Positions 45,116 to 57,496 of a stretch of 64,000 nucleotides of DNA are shown here, piece by piece. Position 1 is the first letter of the stretch. Every line of letters begins with the position of its first letter. This stretch comes from Okapia johnstoni (taxonomy: Eukaryota; Chordata; Mammalia; Artiodactyla; Giraffidae). Location of the stretch: contig CM044317.1 in NCBI GenBank assembly GCA_024291935.2, forward strand, positions 17,506,230-17,570,229, written 5' to 3'. Below the pieces are notes generated by a model. The model made no database searches. It saw only the letters and a program-made list of their open reading frames with translations, and had not been told where the DNA came from. Both the position numbers and the translations under genes were made by a program.

Positions 45116-47088
45116 GACCATCAGCCACGCTGGGACACAGAGCATAGGGCAGTGGAGCACGTAGATTCTACCAATGCCAGCAAGACCTAGGAAATTGGGA
45201 GGGCAAAGTATCTCTGACTTCCACAAATGGGGTTCGGGGGTTTCAGGAGGAGCTGAAGTCTCTCCTGTTGTTTATACAGCGGGACCTCTCTGCTGAGAGC
45301 TTTATGAGGCTAGATTCCCCTTACAGTCTCAAATTGCCAGTCTGTTGATTTGTTTAGTGCTTCTCATCCTAAAATGGTGGTGATTTCTCAGAACCGCAAA
45401 CTTGTCTGGGTATGTTAACAGTGTGTCTGTGCCTTTAAATAGAAAGGCATTAGGGAATATTAGCCCAGGCTAATTATACACATCAGTTATAGCTAATAAT
45501 TAAAATTTGCCTTAGGCTTTGTGGGAAGGTCACTCTTAGGGACTAAGAGTTGGTTCTCCCTCCCTCGTTGTTTTACATATTTACAAATTAATTTAAATGT
45601 GATAATCTGCAACACTGATAATCATAAATGCTTAACTAAATAGAAATGCGTTAGCCTTGAGACAGGTTCCTTATAAGATGACTAAGACACAACCACTGAT
45701 CCAAGAAATCTCCCTACAATACACTCCATTGCAGTTGTGGAGGGGACTAACCACATGAATGGGAAAAACAAAACCAAAAAGAAAAGGCCTTTCCCATCTC
45801 CATCTGCCTAGTTTCTTGGAAGTCAGCGGGGCTCAGAAAATGTCCACTGTATAGATATCTATTTGAAGTTGGACTCAGATCAACATCCAATTTAATACAG
45901 GTCAGCGAACAAGTGTTAAAAAGCAAGGTCTCTAGCCTGCTTTCAATCTACACTGGATTAAAAACAATGATTTAGAGGTGAAAGGCTCTGTGTACCCTGC
46001 CATGAGTTCAGGGCCACTCAGCACTTTGGCTTTTCTTCAGTGCAGAAATCCATGGCACCATATTTTCCCGAGGTCATCTTCATCAGATAGGACGTTGCTC
46101 GGTCTCATCCTGCCAGAGAATTTATTATATCGATTGGAGGAATAAGGTTAATTGAAATGAACTTTGTGTTTTAAAGGTGGGTTTGGTGCCAGCCTTAACA
46201 ATTAAAATGGAATTCTTCTCCTTTAAATGTCTTGGGCTCATTTGATTGTGTGGACGGGCGCTGTTTAGAGCAGAGGCAGGCGTAATTTTACATCGTGCAA
46301 TGCTCATTTACTTTTCTCCTGTTGCTATAACAACTCACTTTTGAACCAGACATGGTGATAGAAAGCCTTGGCTTCCCGATGAATTTCACATTGGTTTTGT
46401 TTAGATTTTCAATCAGTACACTTGGAACTGCAGCTGCAAGTGCCGGAATAGATTTTACTCTTTCCTTTTTTAGAAACCTTGCTTAGGACCAAAGCTTTGT
46501 GTTTTTATCTTGTCTGGAGGGTTACACCCCATGCACAGTTTGTGATCTCCCTGGCATAAATCACGTTTCAGACTCAGATTGTGTGCTGTTCTCTCCCCTA
46601 AAGGGAACACCAGGGTTTTTCCTGCACCTGACAGAGAACCACACCCATCAAGTCATTCTGTTTTTTAGTCTTCTGTCCAAATGTAACCAGCAAGACCTAG
46701 ATCTCTGCAGCACTTGGGAATCCGTAAACCTCAAAATTCATGATAAACCTCATGCAGCACAACAACATGCATTTCTTAATGACTCTAAGGGAACAGCAAG
46801 TAGATTTGGCAAAGGTAGAAACACACAAATATTTTAAGAGAAACACAAAAGAGTAATTGCACACCGGACAATATGCCAGTTCTGATTCCATCCACTTCTT
46901 CCCGTACCCCTCCACTCCCGCCTCCCACTGGTAACAGACACTAAGAAGGACCTAAAACAGATGCCCATGCTTTTGGAGGGCAATAGCAGAATTAGAATTG
47001 AATTGAAAAATGGATTCAAATATTTGGGGTGAAATAAATGTTTTCTGGTCAACATCTACATCTTTCCTTTTAGGGAAGGTAAACTATA
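45116..47088. other. Repeat-poor interval, candidate conserved non-coding element
   Basis: Free of recognised repeats. 46085-46330 reads unlike its surroundings, with TAAT/AATTA cores (ggaggaataaggttaattga; acaattaaaatgg) and a GC-richer core (tgtggacgggcgctgtttag). This style is often seen in conserved enhancers, but it is inferred from texture only. Confidence 0.3.
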
Positions 47089-47308
47089 GGGCTTCCCTTG
47101 TGGCTCAGCTGATAAAGAACCCACCTGCCAATGCAGGAGATGCAAAAGAGGCAGGTTTGACCCCTGGGTCAGGAAGATCCCCTGGAGAAGAAAATGGCAA
47201 CTGGCTTCAGTACTCTTGCCTGGAAAATTCCATGAGTAGAGGAGCCTGGTGGGCTACAATCCATGAGGTCCCAAAGAGTTGGACATGACTGAGCACACAT
47301 ACACACAA
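47089..47308 (+). mobile_element. Bov-tA/Bov-A2 SINE
   Basis: gggcttcccttgtggctcag, aagaacccacctgccaatgc, gtactcttgcctggaaaatt, agagttggacatgactgagc, with an ACAC-rich tail. Confidence 0.9.
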
Positions 47309-49164
47309 AAAGTACAAGTCAGTTTTCACAGCTTGATCAAATTTTTAAAAATCATAGAACTCTGGAGGCTAAGAAATAAGAGGTGAAAAACAATTCTAGA
47401 AACTATAACTCCCTTCACTGCCCCCATCTTTTAGCAAGATAAGTAGTGGCCATTAGCCAGTGCTGGCTCTTTGGACATGGTTCTCTCTTCTTGTCCATAG
47501 GTCTTAGGAAAAAGAGCCATGAGTGAACTACAAATCATTAATCAGTAGCCTCTATTCCTTAAATATTAAGATAAATGGCTAGATGCTCACATGCTGAAAG
47601 CACTGAAAATGGCCAAAATACCATTTGAATGGAGACAATGTGACACATGACTGTGCCAGCATTCTGGTCCCTTTCGGATGTGCTGTTTTTCTCCTGATCG
47701 CCTGGGTAATTCCATGACCCATAGTCACAAACATGGTGAGAAGCTATGCTTTGTGGCAGCATGTAGTCAAGACATTTGCTCCTTATGGCATTATCAAAAA
47801 AATGTGACCTATTTGGTGACATAATAATGATGACCTTTAGGTAGGGAGGTTTGTTTTTAATTCTGGTCAATCTATTAAAAGTAATCGTCAAGCACAGAAT
47901 TAAAAGGGACAAACCTAATAATGAGCTGATTCTCTTTCCCTGTCTCGCCTCCACTGCCCCCCTGCCCACCTCTAACTCCGGCCATCTCACTCTCTCTCTG
48001 TTCATCTCTCTCTTTATATATATATTTATATATAGAGAGAAATGTCAAATTGATGCAAGGGACTGGCAAACCACAGTGTGAATGTGAATTTCTGTTCTGT
48101 AAGAGCAGTGTGGACCCTAGGACGCAGCTCAGCCTCTTGGCCAGGCGGGCTCTCTGGAGAGTTTGCTGGGTAACAGCTATTCAGGAAAGTAAATTTTGAG
48201 TCCTCCAAAGTCTCAGAGTTTCTAGTTAACTTTGTAAATGAAGTGTGGAAGAAGGAGAATCAATATTTGAACACCTCTAAATGTTAGGTGTGGATTTTGT
48301 TTAAATCATATCCTAAGCAGTTTTCTAATCATATGTGTGAAAAATGGGTCAAATCGACTGAATGCTTACCAATCACTAGTCCTACTTTTCATTTCTGCCT
48401 TAGTAAACAAACCACTTAAAATATTTTTTTTATAATTGAGAGTTATGAGAGGGGAGATAAAATATACTTTTATAACATTAGCAGAAATTTTCATTCTTTC
48501 TCAAGAATTTCTTTATAATTTAGGACAAAAGCATTGAAGAAGGCATATTTTTCCTTTTCATGACATACTCATGATGCTACTTTCTCATAGTTTAAAATCA
48601 CCTGGACACACTCACAGCTAAGAGTGACATAGCTCATGGAAGAAACGCTACTCAAGAATATGACTAATATTTCAGTAGCAAACAAGGAGGACACAGAAGG
48701 GTCTAGCATTGAGCTCTCTGAGATCACCCTTAATGACCTAGATGAACAAGGCAAATGAAGCCTCTTCCTTCACAGGACATGGGTAAGATTCCGAATCACC
48801 TTGACAGCTGGAGAAGCTGTCACTGCCACTTGCTTGTAGCATGGTGGGCCATGAGTGGCGGGCCCAGATCTTGCCCTTGACACCAGGCCAATGTGTCAAA
48901 CTACCAGCAAGACTGCCTTGTAAATAGCTTGGCTCAAAGAAGAGCAAAGAAAGAACATTTTGAGAGGGGAAACAGTAAGAACAAACACAAGATGTTTTAA
49001 AAGAACTACCTGGCTGAATGTACAAGCCCTGAAAAGGACTTTGAATTAAAGTGCACCTCCTGCTAAATATGACACACAACTCCAAGACAAGTGCTGGAGA
49101 CAAATGAGACCACAACAGGGTGAAAACATCCATCCATTCACTCAATTCTTTAAAAAAAATATTC
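47309..49164. other. Unique non-coding interval
   Basis: CT repeats at 47990-48013 and TA at 48015-48034. The rest, including 48230-49160, shows no gene or repeat that I can support. Confidence 0.4.
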
Positions 49165-49390
49165 TTTGAGGGTTTAATCCACACCAGTCTCTGCTAATTG
49201 CTTGGGAAACAACACTGAGTAAATTGCAGTCCTTGCCCTCAAGTAGCTGAAAGTCGAACGAGCCCGGATGTAAATAAAGTCATCACATGACACTAAATGC
49301 CAAAATAGTACATTGGCAGCGAGCTGGGTAGGGCACTGCAAAGATGATGACTTGTGAACCACGTCTTGAATTTTGAATTTTCTAAATATT
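49165..49390 (+). mobile_element. Ancient L2/MIR-like repeat
   Basis: ctaattgcttgggaaacaac, actgagtaaattgcagtcct, tgccctcaagtagctgaaag, ccaaaatagtacattggcag follow the widespread 'tgccctcatggagct' pattern. Diverged. Confidence 0.4.
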
Positions 49391-49465
49391 GATAAGAAAT
49401 GGGAATGGAGATAGAAAAGGCTCAGCGTTGGGATTCTGTCTGTCAACACCAAGATCAAGATTTGA

Positions 49466-49682
49466 GGTGCTTGTGGTAAGGAACGTACCTGCCAATGCAA
49501 GAGATGTAAAGGACACGGGTTCCAGCCCTGGGTCAGGAAGATCCTCTGGAGGAGGAAATGGCAACCCACTCCAGTATTCCTGCCTGGAGAATCCCATGCA
49601 CAGAGGAGCCTGGCAGGCTACATACAGTCCATGGGGTCGCAAAGAGTCGAACACAACTGAAGTGACTTGGCATGCACGCACC
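49466..49682 (+). mobile_element. Bov-A2/Bov-tA SINE
   Basis: The head is partly degraded (gtgcttgtggtaaggaacgt), followed by ggaggaggaaatggcaaccc, ccagtattcctgcctggaga, gtcgcaaagagtcgaacaca and tgcacgcaccc. Confidence 0.87.
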
Positions 49683-49879
49683 CAGTCCTGAAAGCTTATT
49701 CTTAGCACACTGATTTGCATCACAATTTGCTGAGTAGAGTTTTTCACAGCCTACAGTAGAAGAAAAAATTGCCAGAGCAAGATATTTAAGCTGAAATGCT
49801 TGTAAGTTTTTAGATGATATGCATAGTTTTAGTGCAGTTCAGAGAAGCATGCATTTCTTCTTTCCTTTGTACTATATTT

Positions 49880-50030
49880 CTCTGAACTCAATTCCTCATC
49901 TGCAAAATGGTGGTCATCCAAGCACCTCCCTCTTGAGAAAGAAACAGGATAATGCCTTCAGAGGCTGAAGTGCTTAGCACCGTGGAAGGCACACCTTGGT
50001 CACTCAATAAATGTCAGCTCAGATTATGTT
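49880..50030 (+). mobile_element. MIR SINE
   Basis: actcaattcctcatctgcaa, aatggtggtcatccaagcac, gaagtgcttagcaccgtgga, ggtcactcaataaatgtcag follow MIR from the core to its 3' end. Confidence 0.6.
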
Positions 50031-50039
50031 ATCTGCACA

Positions 50040-50353
50040 TTTACTTTAACTAGCTTGTGTGTGTGCACGTCACTAGCTTGGTATGAGTATGTATGGGGAA
50101 GAAGTTTGCCTATGTGCATTTGTGTCTGTATTTGTGAGCTGAGTGTGAGTACTGTGGTGTGTGTATGTGTGTATATGAATATCTGGCATTTGAATGTCCC
50201 TTTCTTAATGCCACCAAGTTATTTTCAAAAATTCTCTGGAAGTTCTCTTATTAGACTCTTTCAGATAGCCAAGTCATTTGAAGTACGAAATCTTTATGTA
50301 CTGCAAGACCATTTTTTTTTTAATTGAAAGGAGCAAATTTAAAAAAATAATGT
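50040..50353. other. TG-rich and unique interval
   Basis: Interrupted TG-rich words at 50055-50180, then unique sequence. Confidence 0.45.
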
Positions 50354-50490
50354 AAGGACTACCCCAGCAGGTCCAGTGGTTAAAACTCTGCTTTTCCACT
50401 GCAGGGGGCAGGTTTGATTCCTGGTCAGAGAACTAGGATCCAACAAGCAGCACGGCACCACCAAATAAAGAAAGAAAGAACAACCCCCAA
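50354..50490 (+). mobile_element. CHR-type SINE
   Basis: aggactaccccagcaggtcc, agtggttaaaactctgcttt, ttcctggtcagagaactagg, tail aataaagaaagaaagaacaa. Confidence 0.8.
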
Positions 50491-50523
50491 AGAGAAAAAC
50501 ACTATATTCCAATGGCACTGAAG

Positions 50524-50737
50524 GGTCTTCCCTTGTGGCTCAGTGGTAAAGAATCCACCAGCTAATGCAGGAGACACAGGTTCAATCCCTGGGTTGGAAA
50601 GATCCTCCAAAAAAGGAAATGGCAACCCATTCCAGTATTCTTGTCTGGAAAATTCCACAGACAGAGGAGCCTGGTGGGCGACAGTCCATAGGGTTGCAAA
50701 GTTGGACACGACTTAGCAACTGAACAATAATACCAAC
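50524..50737 (+). mobile_element. Bov-tA/Bov-A2 SINE with perfect TSD
   Basis: ggtcttcccttgtggctcag, ccattccagtattcttgtct, gttggacacgacttagcaac, with an AATAATACC tail. TSD aatggcactgaag lies at 50511-50523 and 50738-50750. Confidence 0.92.
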
Positions 50738-50750
50738 AATGGCACTGAAG

Positions 50751-51636
50751 AATAATTTGGTCTTTAAATTACATCCTTCTTTTTTAGTAGTCCTGATTGC
50801 TGAACTTGAATGTACATTCTTGCTATCATTAAAAAAAAAACTGCTATAGCCATAAGTACATGGTATATTTAAGGGAAATAATTTCAATCAACCACCCACA
50901 AAGAAAAAGATGTTAACAGTCAAAGGGTCCTAAGAAAGAAAAATGACTTTGAATCCTTGATGAGGAAATTCTGTGATAACACTAAATTTCTTTCACTATT
51001 TTCTGAAAGGTATTTCTGGTAGCAATAGTGAAATTTCTCCACTGTTCAATTCATATATCAAAACATCTCTTACTTCTGTTTAAAATGTAGGGAATGCATG
51101 ATAAGCATCTTGTATGTTAATCCTATCTCCCTTGAGCATCTTATTCCTTTAAAAGGATTTATTTAACTCTAAATAAGCCAGCAGTTATATAGGTAGATTG
51201 AGTGTGCTATTTGAAATCCCCTCTCCAAAGGGGTGCTTCTGCCTGTTTACGGTAGGCCACTTTTTTACCACTTGCTCATTTTCTGCTAAAGCTGCACTGA
51301 ATCATGGAGACAGAGGGACTTCTGGGGTCAGGGAGACCCAAGTTCAGACTGCAGCTTTGCTACTTAGTAGGTGGTGATCCTGGAGAGATGATTTTATTCA
51401 CCTTGTAAAATGTAAAATTATTACTTAGCTTTTAAGCTACTTTAGGGGGTTAAAAATGAATATATAGAACACCTATCACCTTGCCTGGTATATCAGAGGC
51501 TCTGTAATCCTGGCCATTACTAACCCTCATCTACATCAATAATTCACAAGGTAGAAGGATTGCCTATTCAAAAGTTCACATAGCTTATAGATTGTTATCT
51601 ATAATCATAGGCAGTTTGTGAACAATTCTTTAGTTA
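50751..51636. other. Unique non-coding interval
   Basis: Possible MIR-like words near 51330-51530 (gctttgctacttagtaggtg; cttgcctggtatatcagagg), not firm enough to call. Confidence 0.35.
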
Positions 51637-51845
51637 GTTAAGTTAGTGTTAGTCGCTGAGTCGTATCTGACTCTTTTGACCCCATGGACTGTAGCCCGCC
51701 AGGCTCCTCTGACCATGGGATTTTCCAGGCAAGAATACTGGAGTGGATAGCCATTCCCTTCTCTAGGGGATCTTCCTGACCCAGGAATCGAACCCAGGTC
51801 TCCTGCATTGCTGGCAGATTCTTTACTGTTTGAGTCACCAGGGAA
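51637..51845 (-). mobile_element. Bov-tA2-type SINE
   Basis: gttagtcgctgagtcgtatc, ggactgtagcccgccaggct, gcaagaatactggagtggat, gattctttactgtttgagtc. Confidence 0.9.
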
Positions 51846-53377
51846 TTTACTGCTAATGCAGTTCACAAGGTGCCCATCCAACAACCTTGGTTCCCGGGAA
51901 TTCCTAATTATACACCAAACAAGAAATCAGAAAGATTTTTTCTCAGAGCATCACATAGGTAGGGCAAACAATAGCAACCTCAGTTGTACCACTTGAATAC
52001 TATAGGGCATGATGTAGAATAGAAATGAGACTTAAGGTTCACACAGACCTTTACTCAGCAGAAGAGTTAATAGAATTGGAAAACCACAGGCATCTTCAAA
52101 GTTTAAACAGCATAAAAACAAACACCAGCAAAGTTCACTCCAACCAACCTGCTATTTGCCTTATTCGGACAACACCCAGGGAGAAGCCCTTCCAGCCCTT
52201 ACACTTGGACTCTCAGGAAGGTGCCAGGAGCTTTTGATCCTAATGCTGACATTTCTTTAGTGAAAGGCTTTGGAAATGATTCTCCCAGGCAGGAAGGACA
52301 ATCCCTGTGAGATTGGAACCAGCACAGAGAAAGGCCAGTGTTTCACCACCAGACATTCTGTTTTTTGGTTTATGCTTTGATCTAACAGCCGCTGAAGTTT
52401 GGTAAGCCCTTCTGAGCAGTACCTGGGGTGGTATTCGGACCGGCCAGCATGCTTTCTACAAATTACTGCTTAAAAAAACAGAGATCACAGATCAAAAGCA
52501 AAAAAAAATCACAGACCAAAGAATAAAATAAATACAACTACATAATAAACCAACCATAAGCTTAGTTCAGAGTAGATTAGAAGGGGAGAAAAAAGAAATT
52601 TTAACTAAGACCTTTAGTTCAGGGCAGAGCACCAGGCATCCCCCAGCCGGCCTGGTGGCTGCAGGAGGCCCAGGGTCTTGGGTTTTCTGAATGCTTACTC
52701 CAAACAAAGAATGGTCTAATCTTCCCATGGAGCCAGCATGCTCAGCAAGCAACCAAAGCAAAGACATTCTTCAGGCTACCTCTCTGAGGTCTATAATCTC
52801 CAAATCAAACACTTCTTTCTTAGGTGTGCTTCCCTAGATAGCTGTAAAGACAGTGAACAGAGCCCCAGGACTCCTTCCAAGGTCACTGTAGGACACTGAG
52901 CAAAGCTGCTCTCCTGGTGAATCTCAAACTTCGTGAGCTGGTTACGTTAATGAACCTTCCCTGGTCAGCATCACCTAAACACCTCTGCTGATATCAAGAT
53001 GTCTAATTTGTAAAAATCAGTCAGTTGCTTTCTTGATTGTGGACAAAACTGGTACCTGCAACTCCCATTTGTGATGGGTGTGCCTCACAAAGGAGTGAGC
53101 CTCTTCTCATCTATGGCTGAAGCTATTCTTAGGTTGGGGACAGGGCATATTGTTCTCATCATTTGGATCCATTTTTGCCTACAGCCTCGAACACTGTTAT
53201 TTCTTTGCAGCTTCTGCTCTTTGAGCAGGCAGGCTAGCATTACCCCCCAGGCTCCTCTCTGTCGATTTCCAGGCAGTCACGTGAAAGAGGTCTCATCTTA
53301 ATTAAGTCGAAACCCCTTCCTCAGTGTAGTTGTCCTTGATGGGGCCAGCCCAAAGCACACGATTAGGCTAACTAGCC
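51846..53377. other. Unique non-coding interval
   Basis: About 1.5 kb with no recognised repeat. An A-rich stretch lies at 52498-52560. Confidence 0.4.
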
Positions 53378-53388
53378 CTTTACTGTAA

Positions 53389-53587
53389 GGGAAAGTGAAA
53401 GTCGCTTAGTCGTATCCGATTTTTTGCGACCCCATGGACTATAGCCCATCAGGCTCCCCTGTCCATGGAATTCTCCAGGCAAGAACACTGGAGTGAGTTG
53501 CCATTTCCTCCTCCAGGGGATCTTCCCGACCCCAGGATCGAACCCAGGTCTCCGGCATTGCAAGCAACTTGGGAGGCATATTGACAT
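53389..53587 (-). mobile_element. Bov-tA SINE lacking its head, with TSD
   Basis: gtgaaagtcgcttagtcgta, ggcaagaacactggagtgag, gatcgaacccaggtctccgg. The SINE match stops near 53563 and is followed by 24 bp of unrelated sequence before the right TSD. TSD is ctttactgtaa (53378-53388) versus ctttactgcaa (53588-53598). Confidence 0.85.
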
Positions 53588-53598
53588 CTTTACTGCAA

Positions 53599-54502
53599 AC
53601 TGTGTCTTAAAAGGGATGCCTCCTAGAGGCATAGAGAACTGCCTTCTCTGTCTCTAGAACTGACCTGTTGTTTTGATGCAGAGCAGAATGAGAGTGCAAA
53701 TCTGTAGGAATCATGTAAACAGTTGGAGAAACTTGGACAGCCTTTAAATGTGTTGAAAAAAACAAATTAGGTGCAAAAATTTAAAGAGCATTTCTCGTTT
53801 CGAAGTGATTTGTCATTCTTAGGCATTCTGTGAATGATGATTTCCATTTTATAACGAAGAGCTTGAAGAGGCCAAGTAAAGCTGCTCCCGTGCTGGCAGT
53901 GCTGGGTTGGGAACATGCCCATTGCCGTTGTGGGAAGGGTGGTAACTGCCACTTGGATGGGGCTGCAGGCTCGGCATGACTCAGTCCTGGGTCTTCCTTT
54001 CACTCTTGGGTTGGCTAGAGAGTTTTTAACTGAGTCTCCCTCTCCCTCTCATCATTAGCCTCCCCCTACGCTTAGCACAGGATTTCAGGGAAATCGGATA
54101 TTCAATCCAAAGAAACACTCCTATGGCAGAGAATCAAAGCTGTAGATGCCAAAGTTTAAGTCACTGGGCTAAAGTCGATCAATAATTTCCAGAGACTTTT
54201 TTTTTTTTTTGAGCCATTTAACATCAGATTAGCAGCTGAAAACTGGCCACCAGGAGAGTTTATGTACATCATGAAGATCAACAAGCACTACAAATTAGAG
54301 CCCCTCTCCTGCCCTCAAAGCCCATTATTCAGCAGTGAGCCACTGGCCAGGAATACATCAAGTGAGAGATGCAAGACCAAAGAGGGAGGTTCACCCTCTG
54401 GAGACACTCAGTGCAATCCCTGCTTGAAAAAGGAAAACCAGAAAGTTCCTCTAAAACACAACAAATACAGATCTGACCAGGTTGGTCCACTTTTTACTCT
54501 TG
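53599..54502. other. Unique non-coding interval
   Basis: A T run at 54199-54210. Otherwise no repeat or gene recognised. Confidence 0.4.
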
Positions 54503-54752
54503 GTATCCTTGTACATTTTAGGCTTATTTATTTATTTTTACATGAATCACAAATGAATATACTCTCATTGCAAATAAACGAAATAATACTGCATTATTAT
54601 ACCAAAATAATAATATATAGACTAAAAAAACTGATCCCTTTTATTTACCCATTTTCTCTTTAACTTTTTCTTAACTCATCAGTTTTATGGGCATTTTCAT
54701 TCTTCTTTCTATGTATAGACACACATATAATGAATACAAATACATATTTTCA
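54503..54752. repeat. Direct duplication, copy 1
   Basis: It begins near gtatccttgtacattttagg and runs through ccttttatttacccattttc, cttaactcatcagttttatg and tagacacacatataatgaat. The same order recurs at 54866-55162. Confidence 0.88.
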
Positions 54753-54753
54753 A

Positions 54754-54865
54754 GGGCTTCCTTGGTGGATCACCTGGTAAAGAATCTGCCTGCAAATGCA
54801 GGAGACCTGGGTTCAATCCATGGGTTGGGAAGATCCCCTGGAGAAGGCAACGGCTACCCACTCTA
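54754..54865 (+). mobile_element. 3'-truncated Bov-tA SINE between the duplicated copies
   Basis: Complete head (gggcttccttggtggatcac; ctgcctgcaaatgcaggaga) and the first part of the body (gggaagatcccctggagaag; ggctacccactcta). It breaks off at 'ctctagtat', exactly where duplicated host sequence starts with gtatc. Confidence 0.85.
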
Positions 54866-55162
54866 GTATCATCAAACACTTTAGGCTTATTTATTTATTT
54901 TTACATAAGTTACAAATGAATATATTCTCATATATTCTCATTGCAAACAAATGAAATAATTTTAGCCATTATTATTATGGTTAAAAATAAACATAAAATA
55001 ACCATATTATTATGCCAAAATAATAATATGTAGACTGAAAAAAAATCCCTTTTATTTACCCATTTTCTCTTTAACTTTCTCTTAACTCATCAGTTTTATG
55101 GGCACTTTCACTCTTCTTTCTATGCATAGACACACATATATGAATATAAATGTATATTTTCA
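54866..55162. repeat. Direct duplication, copy 2
   Basis: Repeats 54503-54752 with substitutions, a small 12-bp internal doubling of atattctcat words, and an extra block of about 46 bp (54962-55008). The offset is 363 bp at the left and about 410 bp at the right. Confidence 0.88.
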
Positions 55163-57024
55163 CACACGCATGTGTTCATATGCACTCTTCTGCATTTTAT
55201 ATTTTTATAAAATCTAGTTTGGTTAAGAAACTCAAAGATCCTGTTCAAATCTAGATTACTAGACTTCTTACCATTAGCGGAAGCTCATTCTCATCAGAGC
55301 AGAGATGATTTCCCCTCACATTTACCCTACTACCATTAATGCTTCAGGACGTACCTGAGAAATTTATAATTTATGTTAAATACAAACTGGCATATTTTAG
55401 GTTGCACCATAAAATACTTACTACAATGTCACTGATAAACCTCCTGATCTTTCTAAATGTAAACTAGAAACAAATAACTTGAAGAAAATACAGTGACTGA
55501 GATGATAGACTTCATATGTAAAAATCAATTATTTTGAAATATGCAGGGCCTATTTTATATAAATAGCACATAAAATTAATTTTGTTTATTGATGTTTCAG
55601 GAAAACAACTGTATATTTGAAACGCCGATTATACTGTTGAAAATATAATTAATTACCTGAATTAAAGTAGGATATTATCTCATATGATATAATTCGTGGA
55701 AAGTACTTTAAAAACTGTAATGTATTATACAAACAGTACCTATTGAAGTCATGCATAAGAAGAGAAATTCGTTCTTCTTTGCATAAATTTATTATTAAAT
55801 GGGCTATATATCAAGCTTGTATTCTTTATGCTCTGACACACGCTTCATATGATTTTACTCCATGTAAATGTTTATTCCTAACTCACTGAGCAATTGTTAT
55901 GCATTATGCATAAGCCTTTAACTTTCAATATTCAGATAATGTGGAATTTCTATATATAATTTAAATTCCCTGCATATAAATGACTGTCAATATATTTCAG
56001 TTAAATACCGCTAATTCTCAGGTTATTCAGGATGGCAAGGAATCGACTTGGCAAGAACAACTCAGAATGACTAATAATTCTCTGGACATAAACACTTTGC
56101 AGGACGTGTCACCTCTTTCCGTTATGAATCTAAATAATCAAGCATTATATTAACACATTATTTCCTTAGTAGCCATGTGAGGTCCCCTGGCAGGCACATG
56201 TCTTCATTTTCTTTCAGACTCTTCTGTGTTTGGCATAATACAACCCACTAAACACTATTAAATGAATAGCTGTAAAGGTAATGAAAACAATAACCAAACC
56301 ATTAAATTCCTGAAGTCCATTCAAATATGTAGGTGCGCTTGACATTTCTTTTATTCAAAGGCTGTTTCCTAATGTCCTAATGACCACTGAGCATTTGTTA
56401 CACACCAGCACGTTGCTAAGGGCATCCACATTTAATGTCAAAATAGCCGCTTTTTAATCTTCAAACAGTGTAGCAGGTGTAGCTGAAAATCTCATAGCCT
56501 TAGGAGACTGAGACAAGCATTGGTTTGATAGACTGAAGTTTCTGCCTTTTTCTTTTTTTTAAATAAGCTCACTCTTTTGGTAGCAAGCACTTAGGGGATT
56601 CCCAAAATATTTGCAAACATTTCTGTCAGATAGCATCACCGTCACCATATGATTTAAACAAGCATGTATTCATCACACTTAAACCAGATGTCATCTGTGT
56701 AGATGAGAAATGAATCATTTGCTCCTGACAGCTTGTTTATTTCTGGCAACACTTTCCAGCAGGGATTGTCTAAATGCACAACACACTTTCCTTCTATCTA
56801 GACATGAAAATGAAAGTCCAAATGCTGGAGGAAAAAGTATTTCTTCAAGATGATGTTTCTTAAAATCAGACCCCATTTTCCCTCAGATATAGGGGTGTGT
56901 GGCAAGAAAAGGGAGGAAGTCTTAGTGGTCTAAGATCTCTATGTGGCTTAAGAACAATAGTTCTGTTACTGTTACCACCTCCAAATCCAACCTGGACCAC
57001 TATTTCCATTAGCTAAGCAGTAGC
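55163..57024. other. Repeat-poor AT-rich interval, candidate regulatory desert
   Basis: No SINE, LINE or gene recognised for 1.9 kb, the longest clean stretch in the window by eye. It contains the palindromic motif TTATGCATTATGCATAA at 55897-55913 and several TAAT cores. A weak L2/MIR-like segment may lie at 56385-56500. Confidence 0.35.
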
Positions 57025-57245
57025 TCCTATTAGCTACAATGTGCTAGGAAAGATGCTAAGCATTTTGCCCACATGATCTCATTTAATCCTCATAATAATC
57101 TTAGACACAGACATTTTCTCCCCATGGTATGGTTGAGAAAACCAAGATACAGACAGGTACTGAGTAAACTGCCCATGGATTCCCAGGGATTAAATACGAG
57201 GCAAATCAGTGATTCACACCAAGCCTTTTGACTCCAAAGTCTATG
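57025..57245 (-). mobile_element. MIR SINE, nearly full length
   Basis: Reverse complement of MIR: gcattttgcccacatgatct, catttaatcctcataataat, gagaaaaccaagatacagac, gccttttgactccaaagtct. Confidence 0.75.
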
Positions 57246-57496
57246 CTAGACTAACAGGTATTTCAGGTTCTGAGGTGATAAACTTAAATTTTCTGAATCT
57301 CCTCCTCCTTATTTGTGGGATTAGGGAGTTAGGCAGCAGAACAACTAAGGGTCTTTCAGTTATAGATTTCTCAAAAAATGTAAGCACTTCCCAATATCTA
57401 TAAAACAATTTCTACCATATTTCTGATAATTTGCAAACATATATATCCTCTACCCTCCATGTGATAAATGGGCAGGAAGTTATCTTCTCAGTATAT

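Noticed and set aside
54503..55162. Long terminal repeats of an endogenous retrovirus flanking an insert
   Set aside because: The duplicated 250-300 bp copies lack LTR ends (TG...CA), a primer-binding site and any viral interior. Only a SINE fragment lies between them.
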